DNA from: Christensenella sp. UBA1385
Lineage (GTDB): Bacteria > Bacillota > Clostridia > Christensenellales > Aristaeellaceae
Direction of reading: 5' to 3'
Assembly: GCA_002305755.1 (NCBI GenBank)
Contig: DBQV01000028.1
Location: forward strand, 1 to 31,665
Length of the DNA stretch: 31,665 nucleotides
Part shown: positions 1-8,591 of the stretch, one piece after another
How the letters are laid out: every line of letters starts with the position of its first letter
Numbering within the stretch: the stretch's first letter is position 1
Notes under the pieces: generated by a model
The model's database searches: none
Told to the model about the DNA's origin: nothing
What the model saw: the letters and a program-made list of their open reading frames with translations, nothing else
Made by a program: the position numbers and the translations under genes

Positions 1-231
1 ATGCCTCAGATTAATACAGACCAACCCGTTGCTTGGACAAACGAGTACGGTATGGGGCGTGCCTTTGTCATCACCATTGGTCATGACATCGATACCTTCC
101 GCAGACTGAACTATCTTGTCATGTTTGTGCGAGGCTGCGAATGGGCGGCTACAGGCACAGTAACTATTGCGCCTCCTGATCGGACTGGCGATAGACGGCT
201 TGTCCCCTGGCCCTACTACGGCGCCAAGTGA
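1..231 (+). CDS. ThuA-like domain protein, C-terminal part only
   Basis: The reading frame is open from the first base and ends in TGA, so I read it as the last 76 codons of a gene that begins outside the window; the ATG at base 1 is probably an internal Met. The visible part has the end of the ThuA (trehalose-utilisation) glutamine-amidotransferase-like fold: PVAWTNEYGMGR, then IGHDIDTFRR and FVRGCEWAATG, a pattern common in this family. ThuA-like proteins are usually found with sugar oxidoreductases, and the next gene is a Gfo/Idh/MocA oxidoreductase, which fits a carbohydrate-modification locus. The substrate cannot be inferred. Base composition is less GC-rich than in the genes after 1914. 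Confidence 0.75.
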   Translation: MPQINTDQPVAWTNEYGMGRAFVITIGHDIDTFRRLNYLVMFVRGCEWAATGTVTIAPPDRTGDRRLVPWPYYGAK

Positions 232-376
232 TGCATCACTTGGCTTTGAATCTGCAACCCGGATCGCGGGTTTGGATGGCCTGCCACAGGCAGATTGGCG
301 TCAAGAGAGAGTCTGCGATGCGGATCACACTGCCTGCGTAAAGACAGAGCGCAGTCTGTCTGATTTGAATTGTTAC

Positions 377-398
377 AGCCAGGTTCTTTCTGGCTTTT
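377..398 (+). terminator. weak hairpin with T-run before the oxidoreductase gene
   Basis: AGCCAG (377-382) and CTGGCT (390-395) form a 6-bp stem with a 7-base loop, followed by TTTT. It could end the upstream transcript or attenuate the next gene, whose start is 25 bases further on. The short stem makes this uncertain. Confidence 0.35.
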
Positions 399-422
399 CC
401 GAACAGAAACAAGGAGAGCATC

Positions 423-1484
423 ATGTCGATCAATATTGGCATTGTGGGGCATGGGTTCATGGGACACGAACATGAGGCCATGCTTACGAAAATGGACGGA
501 ATCAATGTAGTGGCAATCGCGGATATAGATCCGGAGCAGCTAAGCGACGTAAAACCGGGCATTCGGCGCTATTCCACGGCGGAAGAGCTCATCCTTGATC
601 CGGACGTCGATACGGTGTTGATTGCCGCAAACAACAATCAACATAGGAACCTGACCCTCAGAGCCGCACAGGCAGGTAAGAACGTGCTGTGTGAAAAACC
701 AGTAGCCCTGTCCGTAAAAGAGTTGGATGAGATGAATGAAGCATGCCGCAAACATGGCGTAAAGTTTACTGTTCATCAACAGCGCAGGTATGATCCTGAT
801 TTCCGCACAATAAAAGAGATTTATGACGCGGGCACACTTGGCAAGGTCTACTCCGTAAAAAGCCAGCTTTATGGCTTCAACGGAAATATGCATGACTGGC
901 ACGTTTACCTTCACGAGGGCGGTGGAATGCTTTATGACTGGGGCGTTCATCTGCTGGATCAAATGCTTTGGATGATAGATGGGAAAGTTGAGTCTGTTTT
1001 TGCGAGCGTTCGGAATGTTATCAACCGAGAAGTGGATGACTATTTCCAGATCCTGCTGTCATTCGATAACGGAATTACGGCGGAGGTCGAATTGGGCACC
1101 TACTATCTTTCGGACAAGGATCATTGGTTTGAACGTCATTGGTTTATTGCCGGCAATTCAGGAACAGCGTACGTGGATGGATTCGATCCGAAGGGACAGA
1201 TCTGCCGCACCGCACATCTGCTTGAGAACGTAAGCGGCAAACGAACCATGACAGCCGCAGGCCCGACTCGTTCCTTTGGCCCTCCGCCGAAAGGTTTGCT
1301 GATCACCGAACCGCTCCCACAAATCAATACTTGTCATGCTGATTTCTTTGAAAATTACAAGCGCGCATATCGCGGTGAAGAGCCTTTCATTGTCCAGATC
1401 CCTCAGACTCGACGTGTGCTGCAGTTAATGGAAGCGGCACGTGAGTCGGCTGTGAAACACGCGAGCATTCCATTTGGATTATAG
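423..1484 (+). CDS. Gfo/Idh/MocA family oxidoreductase
   Basis: A 353-residue protein of normal length for NAD(P)-dependent sugar and cyclitol dehydrogenases of the Gfo/Idh/MocA family. The Rossmann glycine motif is at residues 7-14 (VGHGFMGH, a GxGxxG variant), the family motif EKP is at 91-93 with the cofactor/catalytic Lys92, and the C-terminal domain carries Asp172 and His176 in YDWGVHLLD, the usual catalytic pair. The ATG at 423 has AAGGAG at 411-416. No signal peptide is visible, so it should be cytoplasmic. The substrate is not determinable from sequence. It probably works with the ThuA-like protein upstream. Its codon use is more A+T-tolerant than that of genes after 1914. Confidence 0.9.
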   Translation: MSINIGIVGHGFMGHEHEAMLTKMDGINVVAIADIDPEQLSDVKPGIRRYSTAEELILDPDVDTVLIAANNNQHRNLTLRAAQAGKNVLCEKPVALSVKELDEMNEACRKHGVKFTVHQQRRYDPDFRTIKEIYDAGTLGKVYSVKSQLYGFNGNMHDWHVYLHEGGGMLYDWGVHLLDQMLWMIDGKVESVFASVRNVINREVDDYFQILLSFDNGITAEVELGTYYLSDKDHWFERHWFIAGNSGTAYVDGFDPKGQICRTAHLLENVSGKRTMTAAGPTRSFGPPPKGLLITEPLPQINTCHADFFENYKRAYRGEEPFIVQIPQTRRVLQLMEAARESAVKHASIPFGL

Positions 1485-1882
1485 GAGATCGTAAGCCGTC
1501 ATTGCCTTGTTCTTTCAAGGGGGATGAGGTAACCGCTGATGCGGTGCATGCCCAGGCTCATTTGTTGTTATGCTTTATGGCATGGACAATGATGCGCGCG
1601 ATTCAGACCAGAATCAACCTGCATGAAGACAGAATCAGCGATATCAAAGCACGCTGGCGATCTCCGTTTGCTCAAGCTTCGGCGGTCATCTTCTGATCGC
1701 GCTCAGCGGTTGTTATTGGATGAGTCAGCCTCAAGTCATTTTTGGCTTGGGGTTTTTCTCTTTCGCGCAGTAAAATCAAAATTTGCTTCTCGGACCAGCC
1801 CTTGCAGATCTTCCGGCATCGAAAACTTCTTGAAATACAGAAAAATGGCTGCCGAATGATAGCATAGGCGCATCGGGTATGC
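1485..1882. other. non-coding stretch of about 400 bases
   Basis: Between the oxidoreductase and the TtcA-like gene there is no convincing intact gene. Composition is A+T-richer than downstream DNA. Short open frames lack ribosome binding sites. Part of the stretch may be a decayed transposase (separate entry). A short inverted pair, CCTTG at 1506-1510 and CAAGG at 1517-1521, is not followed by a T-run. Confidence 0.5.
1502..1696 (+). pseudogene. possible remnant of an IS transposase C-terminus
   Basis: The frame reads HAQAHLLLCFMAWTMMRAIQ in its middle. This resembles the AHFLxCFxAL..RxIE helix near the end of IS4/IS1634-type transposases. There is no start codon with a ribosome binding site, no DDE core and no clear terminal repeats. 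The similarity is from memory of the motif only, so a chance match is quite possible. Confidence 0.25.
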
Positions 1883-1888
1883 TATAAT
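1883..1888 (+). promoter_or_regulatory. candidate -10 element of the ttcA-like/degV transcript
   Basis: A perfect TATAAT lies 26 bases before the TTG start at 1914. No good -35 hexamer is seen 16-18 bases upstream, so the promoter may need an activator or be weak. Confidence 0.45.
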
Positions 1889-1913
1889 ATCTCTGCTTGT
1901 CAGGAGGATTGGT

Positions 1914-2783
1914 TTGAATAGCTTGAGCGATCGCGTGGAGCACGGCATCACGACCACTTACCGCAAGACGATCTGGCGCTATTTTGTCTGCGCCGTCAAG
2001 GAGTATCAGCTGATCCAGCCGGGGGACCGCGTGGCGGTATGCGTGTCCGGCGGCAAGGATTCCTTCCTGATGGCAAAGTGTATGCAGCTGCTGCACAGGC
2101 ACAGCATCGTGCCTTTTGAAGTAAGCTTCCTTTCGATGGATCCCGGATTCTCCGGGGAGAAGCGCCGCACGATGGAGGAAACGGCGCGCGCGCTTGAAAT
2201 TCCGCTGCACTTTTTCAATACCGATATTTTTGAAAGCATCGAACAGGCCAAAAACTCGCCCTGCCATGTCTGCGCCTCCATGCGGCGCGGGCATCTGTAC
2301 AAGCAGGCGCAAATGCTCGGCTGCAACAAGATCGCGCTGGGGCATCATTATGACGACGTGATCGAGACCACCCTGCTCAGCCTGCTGTACGGCGGTGAAT
2401 TCAAGACCATGATGCCCAAGCTGCACAGCCGCAACTTCAAAGGGATGGAGCTGATCCGCCCCATGTACCTGATCCGCGAGGAGCAGGTGAAAAGCTTTGT
2501 CGCCCGTTATGAGATACCCGTGATGACCTGCGCCTGCCGCGTGACCAGGCAGGAGGACGGCGGCAAACGCAAGCAGGTGAAAAAGCTGATTCAGGAGCTG
2601 AAGCAGTCCATCCCGCTGGTGGAGAGCAGCATCTTCTCATCGGCGCAGAAGGTGAGCCTCGGTGCGGTGCTGGGCTGGAGGATGCGCGACGAGGGGCCCT
2701 ACACTTCCTTTCTTGAAAGCTATGACGATGAAGAGACAGACGTTTGTTCCATCGCCCTTGACACAGACAACAGGAAAACGTAA
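1914..2783 (+). CDS. TtcA-family tRNA 2-thiocytidine biosynthesis protein
   Basis: A PP-loop ATPase of 289 residues. SGGKDS at 45-50 is the nucleotide-binding PP-loop. PCHVCASMRRG carries Cys117 and Cys120, GHHYDD at 143-148 is the second family motif, and Cys206/Cys208 lie in MTCACRV near the C-terminus. TtcA enzymes adenylate a tRNA cytidine and use an Fe-S cluster held by three cysteines to insert sulfur at position 32. The Cys pattern here fits, although close relatives with other thiolation targets exist, so no symbol is assigned. The start is TTG at 1914, fixed by AGGAGG at 1902-1907; there is no ATG nearby. It is followed after 29 bases by degV, probably on one transcript. Confidence 0.8.
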   Translation: MNSLSDRVEHGITTTYRKTIWRYFVCAVKEYQLIQPGDRVAVCVSGGKDSFLMAKCMQLLHRHSIVPFEVSFLSMDPGFSGEKRRTMEETARALEIPLHFFNTDIFESIEQAKNSPCHVCASMRRGHLYKQAQMLGCNKIALGHHYDDVIETTLLSLLYGGEFKTMMPKLHSRNFKGMELIRPMYLIREEQVKSFVARYEIPVMTCACRVTRQEDGGKRKQVKKLIQELKQSIPLVESSIFSSAQKVSLGAVLGWRMRDEGPYTSFLESYDDEETDVCSIALDTDNRKT

Positions 2784-2812
2784 ACTGAAAGCACGGCGCT
2801 TAGGAGGAATAC

Positions 2813-3679
2813 ATGAATCCCAACAAAATAGCGATTTTGGTTGACTCCTGCACGGATGTTTCGCCCGAGCAGATGAAGGGATACGGCATGTATCTGGTGC
2901 CGGTCAACATCATCTTTTCGGACGGTGAGTACAGGGACAAGGTGGACATCAGCCTTGAGGAGATCTACGAGCGGATGAAGACCGAGATCCCGCGCACCAG
3001 CCTGCCGGGCGGAGATGTCATCCTGGAAACGCTTCATCAGATCAGGCGCGACGGCTATGAAAAGCTGCTGGTGGTCTGCCTGTCCAGCGCGCTTTCGGGC
3101 ACCTTCAACATCATCCGCATCATGGCGGAAGACTTTGAGGGTCTGGATATCCGCGTGATCGATACCCGCTCGGTCGGCTACGGAGCGGGGGCTCATGCCG
3201 TGCTTGCGGCTGAATTGATCCGCAAAGGCTATTCCTTTGAGAAGATCGTGGCGGCGGTGGAGAGCAGCCTGAAAGAATCGCACATCTACTTCTGCCTGGC
3301 CACGCTCGATTATCTGGCGCGCGGCGGCCGCATCGGCAAGGTGTCCGCTGTGCTCGGTTCGCTGCTCAAGATCAAGCCCATCATCACCTGCAACCCTGAG
3401 GGGGCCTATGTGGTGGCCGCCAAGGTGCGGGGGAGAACACAGGCCATCTCCGAGACTGTGCAGCTGGCAGTAGCCGAGGCAAAGCGGCACATCACCTGCT
3501 CCATCGCCGTGGTCAGCGGCAACGCGCGGGAGGAAGCAGCGCGCGTGATGGCGCAGCTGAAAAAGCTGGTGCCCAACAGCATCGCCTTTGTGGAAGGGGA
3601 CGTCGGCCCCGCGCTGGCCGTGCACACAGGCCCCGGCCTGCTGGGCATCTTTGTGCAGGCTATTCCCGCCATGGAGTGA
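2813..3679 (+). CDS. DegV family fatty-acid-binding protein
   Basis: A 288-residue DegV-fold protein, full length for the family. It shows ILVDSCTD at 8-15, PRTSLPGGD around residue 62, LSSALSGTF, and the ARGGRIGK segment that lines the lipid site. DegV proteins bind a long-chain fatty acid; in Gram-positives such proteins (FakB) present it to the kinase FakA. No FakA gene is in this window, so the exact role is open. AGGAGG lies just before the ATG (TTAGGAGGAATACATG). It follows the TtcA-like gene by 29 bases and precedes rho by 80 bases. Confidence 0.88.
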   Translation: MNPNKIAILVDSCTDVSPEQMKGYGMYLVPVNIIFSDGEYRDKVDISLEEIYERMKTEIPRTSLPGGDVILETLHQIRRDGYEKLLVVCLSSALSGTFNIIRIMAEDFEGLDIRVIDTRSVGYGAGAHAVLAAELIRKGYSFEKIVAAVESSLKESHIYFCLATLDYLARGGRIGKVSAVLGSLLKIKPIITCNPEGAYVVAAKVRGRTQAISETVQLAVAEAKRHITCSIAVVSGNAREEAARVMAQLKKLVPNSIAFVEGDVGPALAVHTGPGLLGIFVQAIPAME

Positions 3680-3759
3680 AGCGCGGGATACAGTCAGCTC
3701 ATCCGCCGTCGCGACCCTATCTGCTCTTCATTTCATAGATCATTTCTGGAGGAGAATTC

Positions 3760-5754
3760 ATGAACCCATCGGATTTATCCAGTTCGACGCTTGTGCAGCT
3801 GCGCGCCTTTGCCAAGGAGCGCGGCATCGCGCTAGGCTCCGCGCGCACTAAGGCAGAGATCATCGCCCAGATCGAGCAGGCCATCCTGCGGCAGGTCAGC
3901 GCGGCAGGGTTGGAGGTGAAAAAAACGGAGGAGGAAACGCCCGCACAGAGCGCGGAAAAGCCTGCCGTTACCTCGCATCCGGCGGAGCGCAAGGCGATGA
4001 TCATAGCCGACGATTCGGACGAGCCGCCTGTTATCACGGCCCCCCGGCCCGCCGCAGGCCCGCAGCCCAAGCCTGCCGCGGCCGCGCGCCAGCCGCGGCT
4101 GACCTCGACCGGCAAGGCTAAGCCCGTCTTCAACCTGACGGGAGCCAGGGCCTGGCATAATCCGCAGCCCTATGTGGCCCCCGCAGCGCCGCCTGCTTCG
4201 CGCTTTGGCGGAGCCATGGAAGGGGGAGACAGCTTTACCGCCTCCATGCATACGCGGCCCGTGCCTGGGCGCTCCCCGCGCTTTGGCCCGGAGGCAGCCC
4301 GCGCGGCCGAAACGCCGGTCGCGCCTGCGGTACCGGCTCCCGCAGGCGGCTCCGCCTTCCCGCAGGGATACCGGCCCTCCGCCTTTGCCCAGCCCGGCGC
4401 GGCGCGCTATCAGCCGCCCGTGCAGACCGCGGCACCCGAGCCGGCGGCAGACACGCCCGCGGGCTACCGCAGGCCCGCCGAATACGCGGCGCCCGCGGTG
4501 GAAGCGCAGGACCCCGCGCCCTATGCCGGTCCGGTGCTGCGGCGGGACCCCGCTCCCTCCCCGCGCGAGGGGGGGCTCAATCCTGCCGTGCCGGAGATGC
4601 TGGCGACGGGCGATTGCGGCGACGGGGCCGGCGTGCTGGAAACGCATCCCGATGGTTACGGCTTCCTGCGCGCGGGCAACTTTCTGCCCGGCAAGGACGA
4701 CGTATACATCTCAAACGCTCAGATCCGGCGCTTTGGCCTGAGAGACGGCGATTATGTGGAGGGAAAAACCCGACCGCAGCGCGAGAACGACCGCTACGCC
4801 GCCATGCTTTATATTACCAGCGTCAACGGCAAGGAGCCGGAGAACGCCAAGGAGCGGCGTGATTTTGACGACCTGACGCCCACCTACCCCACCCGTCGCC
4901 TGCAGCTTTCTTCGCCTGAGCAAAACGACCCCGTGCTGCGACTGATCGACCTGTTTGTGCCGATCGGCTTCGGTCAGCGCGCGCTGATCGTGGCCCCGCC
5001 CAAGGCGGGCAAGACCACCATCATCAAGAAGATCGCCCTCGCGATCGGCGAGCTTCACCCCGAGGTGAAGCTGATGACCCTGCTGGTGGATGAGCGGCCG
5101 GAGGAAGTGACCGATCTGAAAGAAACGGTGCGCGGCGATGTGTACTACTCCACCTTTGATGAGCCGGCCGAGAGCCACGCCCGCGTGAGCGATCTGGTGA
5201 TCGAGCGCGCCAAACGCCTGGTGGAGCAGGGGCGGGACGTGGTGATCCTGATGGACAGCCTGACCAGGCTTTCCCGTGCCCACAATACCATCGCGCCCAA
5301 TACCGCCCGCATCATGTCGGGCGGGCTCGCGGCCGGCGCGCTCAACAAGCCTAAGCGTTTCTTCGGTGCGGCCCGCAACATGAAGGAGGGCGGCTCGCTC
5401 ACCATCATTGCGACCGCACTGGTGGAAACGGGCAGCCGCATGGACGATATGATCTATGAGGAGTTCAAGGGCACCGGCAACATGGAGCTGACGCTGGACC
5501 GCAGCCTGCAGGAGCAGCGGATCTTCCCCGCGGTCAGCATTTCAAGGAGCGGTACCCGGCATGAGGAGCTGCTGCTCACCCGAGAGGAGGAAATGGTGGC
5601 CCTCAGGGTGCGCAGAATGCTCAGCGGTTCAGCCGAACAGGAGGTCATTTCCACGATCCTGTCCATGATGGACAGGACCAAGGACAATGAGGATTTTGTG
5701 GCCCGTTATGACCAGTGGGAGAAAATGATGGGAAATGGAGGCGGCAGATCGTGA
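3760..5754 (+). CDS. rho: transcription termination factor Rho with long insertion
   Basis: Rho is a ring-shaped RNA-dependent ATPase that terminates transcription. At 664 residues it is far longer than the E. coli protein (about 420). The N-terminal SAP-like Rho_N helix bundle is at about 1-45. About 240 residues very rich in Ala, Pro and Arg follow, which are likely disordered. The cold-shock RNA-binding domain begins near 290 (LETHPDGYGFLR). The ATPase core has Walker A APPKAGKT at 412-419 and Walker B VVILMD ending in Asp499, followed by SLTRLSRAHN. All catalytic motifs look intact. GGAGGAG precedes the ATG. The stop overlaps the GTG start of the aldose epimerase gene. Confidence 0.97.
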   Translation: MNPSDLSSSTLVQLRAFAKERGIALGSARTKAEIIAQIEQAILRQVSAAGLEVKKTEEETPAQSAEKPAVTSHPAERKAMIIADDSDEPPVITAPRPAAGPQPKPAAAARQPRLTSTGKAKPVFNLTGARAWHNPQPYVAPAAPPASRFGGAMEGGDSFTASMHTRPVPGRSPRFGPEAARAAETPVAPAVPAPAGGSAFPQGYRPSAFAQPGAARYQPPVQTAAPEPAADTPAGYRRPAEYAAPAVEAQDPAPYAGPVLRRDPAPSPREGGLNPAVPEMLATGDCGDGAGVLETHPDGYGFLRAGNFLPGKDDVYISNAQIRRFGLRDGDYVEGKTRPQRENDRYAAMLYITSVNGKEPENAKERRDFDDLTPTYPTRRLQLSSPEQNDPVLRLIDLFVPIGFGQRALIVAPPKAGKTTIIKKIALAIGELHPEVKLMTLLVDERPEEVTDLKETVRGDVYYSTFDEPAESHARVSDLVIERAKRLVEQGRDVVILMDSLTRLSRAHNTIAPNTARIMSGGLAAGALNKPKRFFGAARNMKEGGSLTIIATALVETGSRMDDMIYEEFKGTGNMELTLDRSLQEQRIFPAVSISRSGTRHEELLLTREEEMVALRVRRMLSGSAEQEVISTILSMMDRTKDNEDFVARYDQWEKMMGNGGGRS

Positions 5755-6785
5755 GCGTAGAGATCCGGCCCTTTGGCCATGATCGGCAGGGCAGGAGCGC
5801 GGAGCTGATCACTCTGGCCAACAAGAAGGGCGAGAGCGTGAGCCTGACCAACTTTGGCGCGCACATCGTATCGGTGAAGGTGCTCGATAAACAGGGGGCC
5901 ATCGGCGAGGTCTGCCTGGGGCAGGACAGCGCCGACAGCTATACGGCCCGCGACATCGGCTATATGGGCGGCACTATCGGCCGCTATGCCAACCGCATCG
6001 GCGGCGCGTCCTTCGTGATGGACGGAAAGCGCTTCCGGGTAGGGGCGAACGAGGGAGCCAACTCGCTGCACGGCGGCAAGGAGGGCTTCGATCAGAAGCT
6101 TTGGTCCTATGAGACAGGTGAAAACAGCGTAGTGATGCGCTATACCTCGCCCGATATGGAGGAGGGCTTTCCGGGCGAGTTGAAGACGGAGGTTCGCTTC
6201 AGCTTTGATGATGAGGCGCGGCTTGTGATCGAGTACAGCGCCGCCAGCGACTGCGATACGCAGATCAGCCTGACCAACCACGCCTATTTCAACCTGGGGG
6301 ATCGGGATGTGCTGGGGCACAGCCTGCAGATCAGGGCGGATCGGGTGCTGGAGGTCAACGGCGAATTGATCCCGACCGGCAAGATGCTGTCGGTTGAGGG
6401 AACCCCCTTTGATCTGCGGGAGCCGTCTTTGGTGGGCGACGCATGGAAGAAGCCTGCGCACCCCATGTTTGAGGGCGCCAAAGGCTTTGACGTGGCCTAT
6501 GTGCTGGATGAGAGGAGAGAGATGAGGGAGGTCGCCGAGCTCAGCTGCGCCCTGAGCGGCCGGCGCATGCAGGTGCTGACCGATCTGCCCGGCGTGCAGT
6601 GTTATTCCGGCCAGGGGCTCGACTGCCTGGGCCATGGGGGCATGCCCTATCGGGCCTTCTCCGGCCTGGCGCTTGAAACGCAGCAGCACCCCGACACGCC
6701 GAATCACCCAGGCTTTGGCAGCGCCCTTTTGAAAGCGGGAGAGCGCTACCATACTTCCACGGTCTACGCCTTTTCCGTGATCTGA
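5751..6785 (+). CDS. galM: aldose 1-epimerase (mutarotase)
   Basis: It interconverts alpha and beta anomers of aldoses such as galactose and glucose. The protein has 344 residues, normal for GalM. Visible active-site residues are Arg82 (GRYANRIG), His107 (NSLHGGKEG), the catalytic acid His177 (LTNHAYFNL), Asp247 (GFDVAYVL) and the catalytic base Glu309 (LALETQQHPD). I chose the GTG at 5751: it has GGAGGCGG just upstream, overlaps the rho TGA as GTGA, and gives the normal N-terminus; the frame also runs open upstream inside rho. Translational coupling to rho is likely. A strong terminator lies 14 bases after the stop. Confidence 0.92.
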   Translation: MSVEIRPFGHDRQGRSAELITLANKKGESVSLTNFGAHIVSVKVLDKQGAIGEVCLGQDSADSYTARDIGYMGGTIGRYANRIGGASFVMDGKRFRVGANEGANSLHGGKEGFDQKLWSYETGENSVVMRYTSPDMEEGFPGELKTEVRFSFDDEARLVIEYSAASDCDTQISLTNHAYFNLGDRDVLGHSLQIRADRVLEVNGELIPTGKMLSVEGTPFDLREPSLVGDAWKKPAHPMFEGAKGFDVAYVLDERREMREVAELSCALSGRRMQVLTDLPGVQCYSGQGLDCLGHGGMPYRAFSGLALETQQHPDTPNHPGFGSALLKAGERYHTSTVYAFSVI

Positions 6786-6798
6786 TCGATAGACGTTT

Positions 6799-6836
6799 CA
6801 GCCCTGTCCGCGGCAAACGCGGGCAGGGCTGTTTTT
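6799..6836 (+). terminator. intrinsic terminator of the rho-galM transcript
   Basis: A 14-bp stem pairs 6799-6812 with 6818-6831, with one G-U pair and loop GCAAA, followed by TTTTT. The reverse strand lacks a T-run, so it acts for the plus strand only. Confidence 0.9.
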
Positions 6837-6852
6837 GATGTTCGATCAGCGG

Positions 6853-7854
6853 TTACAGCAGCACGATGCCGGCTTCCGCGCAGCGGCTGAGCGTATCCTC
6901 ATCCCAATAGCTGGACTGCACCTCGCCGATGTGGGCTTTTTCCAAAAGCAGCATGCACATGCGGCTCTGGCCGATGCCTCCGCCGATGGTAAAGGGAAGC
7001 TCACCCCTTAGCAGCGCCTGATGGAAGGGAAGGGCGCTGCGCTCCTCGCAGCCCGCGGCCTTCAGCTGGGCGGCGAGGCTCTCGGGGGAGACGCGGATGC
7101 CCATGGAGCTCAGCTCAATGGCTTCGCCAAGGGTCCTGTTCCACATGAGGATATCGCCGTTGAGCGCCCAGTCGTCATAGTCCGGCGCTCGGCCGTCGTG
7201 CGGCCTGCCTGAGCGCAGCGGCAAACCAATCTGCAGCAGGCCCACGCTGCCGTAAAGCTCCGCCACCCTGTTTTCGCGCTGCTTGGGCGTCAGGCTGGGG
7301 TAGAGGTCCTCCAGCTCCTGCGTGGTAAAGAAGGTGACTTCGCGCGTCAGCTGCTGGCTCAGATCGGGGAAGCGCCACCTGAGCAGGTCCAGCGTGGCGC
7401 AGATGGCGGTCACGATGCGCTGCATGGCGTCCTTCAGCGTGGCCATGGTGCGCTGCTCTTTGGCGATGACCTTCTCCCAATCCCACTGATCCACATAGAT
7501 GGAGTGCAGGTTGTCCAGCGCCTCGTCCCGGCGGATGGCGTTCATATCGGTGTACAGACCCTCGCCCACGGGGAAGCCGTAGCGCTTCAGCGCCTGGCGC
7601 TTCCATTTGGCCAGCGAGTGTACCACCTCCACATTGGCGCCTGTCTGCTTCACGTCGAAGCGGACGGGGCGCTCGGTGCCGTTCAGGTTGTCGTTGAGGC
7701 CTGTGGCCCCCTCCACGAACAGGGGGGCGGAGACGCGCTTCAGGTTGAGCGCCTTGCAGAGAAAATCAGCAAAGGTCTGCTTGATCAGGGCGATGCCTTC
7801 CTGGGTTTCATACAGGTCAAGAGGCGAGCGATAGCCGGCAGGTATGTTGGTCAT
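6853..7854 (-). CDS. asnA: aspartate-ammonia ligase (asparagine synthetase A)
   Basis: Ammonia-dependent asparagine synthesis from aspartate and ATP, by an enzyme derived from class II aminoacyl-tRNA synthetases. At 333 residues it matches the family (about 330). The N-terminus has the family pattern (SPLDLYETQEGIALIKQTF), then VEGATGLNDNLNGTERPV, SIYVDQWDWEK in the middle and GGGIGQSRMCMLLLEK near the end, corresponding to class II motif 3. The ATG at 7854 overlaps the stop of the acetyltransferase gene as ATGA, so its translation is probably coupled to that gene. No clear minus-strand terminator follows. Confidence 0.95.
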   Translation of the reverse strand: MTNIPAGYRSPLDLYETQEGIALIKQTFADFLCKALNLKRVSAPLFVEGATGLNDNLNGTERPVRFDVKQTGANVEVVHSLAKWKRQALKRYGFPVGEGLYTDMNAIRRDEALDNLHSIYVDQWDWEKVIAKEQRTMATLKDAMQRIVTAICATLDLLRWRFPDLSQQLTREVTFFTTQELEDLYPSLTPKQRENRVAELYGSVGLLQIGLPLRSGRPHDGRAPDYDDWALNGDILMWNRTLGEAIELSSMGIRVSPESLAAQLKAAGCEERSALPFHQALLRGELPFTIGGGIGQSRMCMLLLEKAHIGEVQSSYWDEDTLSRCAEAGIVLL

Positions 7855-8426
7855 AGTTGCTTCTCCTTTGCACAGTCAAGCAGACTGGCGCGCGTAGCGC
7901 CGTAGACACACAGGTCGGCCCAACGGCCCTCCCTCGTCAGCAGCGCCTCGCGCAGGCAGCCCTCGTACAGGAAGCCGGCCTTCTGCATCACGCGGCCGGA
8001 GGCCGGATTCAGCCGGTCGTGCCTGAGCATGATCCTGTGAAAGCCGATCTGATCGAACAGATAAAGGCTGACGGCGCGCAGGGCCTCCGTCATCAGGCCC
8101 TGACCCCAGAGGCTGCGGCTGAGACAGTAGCCCAGCTCTGCTTCCTCATTCTGCTCGTTCCAGCGCACCACGGAGATATCGCCCACGGGCTCGCCGTCCA
8201 GCGTGATCACCCAGTGATAGAAGCGGTCGCTTCCATAGCAGGCGGCCCATTCGCTTACCAGGGCGCGCGAGACGTCCGGGCTTTCGTGCGGGGCCCAGGT
8301 GAGGTAACGGCTGACAAGCGGATCGGAGGCCCAGTTGCGGTACATGCTGTCGCCGTCCCCCTCCAGATATGGCCGCAGGACGAGCCTTTCGGTCTTGAGC
8401 GTGTCGGTGCCGCGGTGTTTCAGCAT
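7851..8426 (-). CDS. GNAT family N-acetyltransferase (RimJ/RimL-like)
   Basis: A 191-residue GNAT protein of the Acetyltransf_3 type. TERLVLRPYLEGD opens the fold, then VITLDGEPVGDISV (beta-strand 4 with the acceptor side), and ELGYCLSRSLWGQGLMTEA carries the acetyl-CoA pyrophosphate loop. NPASGRVMQKAGFLYEG is the classical C-terminal motif. Relatives acetylate N-termini of ribosomal proteins, antibiotics or small amines; nothing here decides the substrate. I chose the ATG at 8426 because GGGAGG lies directly upstream; the frame is open 13 codons further but without a ribosome binding site. It is the first gene of a two-gene operon with asnA. Confidence 0.88.
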   Translation of the reverse strand: MLKHRGTDTLKTERLVLRPYLEGDGDSMYRNWASDPLVSRYLTWAPHESPDVSRALVSEWAACYGSDRFYHWVITLDGEPVGDISVVRWNEQNEEAELGYCLSRSLWGQGLMTEALRAVSLYLFDQIGFHRIMLRHDRLNPASGRVMQKAGFLYEGCLREALLTREGRWADLCVYGATRASLLDCAKEKQL

Positions 8427-8460
8427 GCTGAGTCCTCCCTGAAAGCGCTTATTGGCAACA

Positions 8461-8489
8461 AGCATAGTGGTTCAGGGCACCGCCGTCAA
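8461..8489 (-). promoter_or_regulatory. promoter of the GNAT-asnA operon
   Basis: Reading the minus strand, TTGACG (8489-8484) and TATGCT (8466-8461) are separated by exactly 17 bases. The predicted transcript starts near 8454, about 28 bases before the ATG at 8426. Confidence 0.7.
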
Positions 8490-8516
8490 TCGCTCAAAGC
8501 TTCTTCGCTGGGGGGA

Positions 8517-8545
8517 TGGAAGTGAGAGTACAAGTTTGATACAAT
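8517..8545 (+). promoter_or_regulatory. candidate promoter of the LCP gene
   Basis: TACAAT at 8540-8545 is a good -10 element. The hexamer 17 bases upstream (TGGAAG, 8517-8522) matches the -35 consensus poorly. It lies in the divergent region shared with the minus-strand GNAT promoter. Confidence 0.35.
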
Positions 8546-8591
8546 GATGCGCGAATTCGCGCCGGATGGCGTAGAAACCGAGGGATGAAAA

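Noticed and set aside
256..272. hairpin AACCCG/CGGGTT after the ThuA-like gene, as terminator
   Set aside because: The stem is 6 bp and followed by only three T residues, so it is too weak to call.
3832..4647. 271-codon open frame on the minus strand inside rho
   Set aside because: It mirrors the GC-rich Ala/Pro/Arg-coding insertion of rho. Its product is Arg/Gly-rich low complexity without domain features, and rho itself is certain here.
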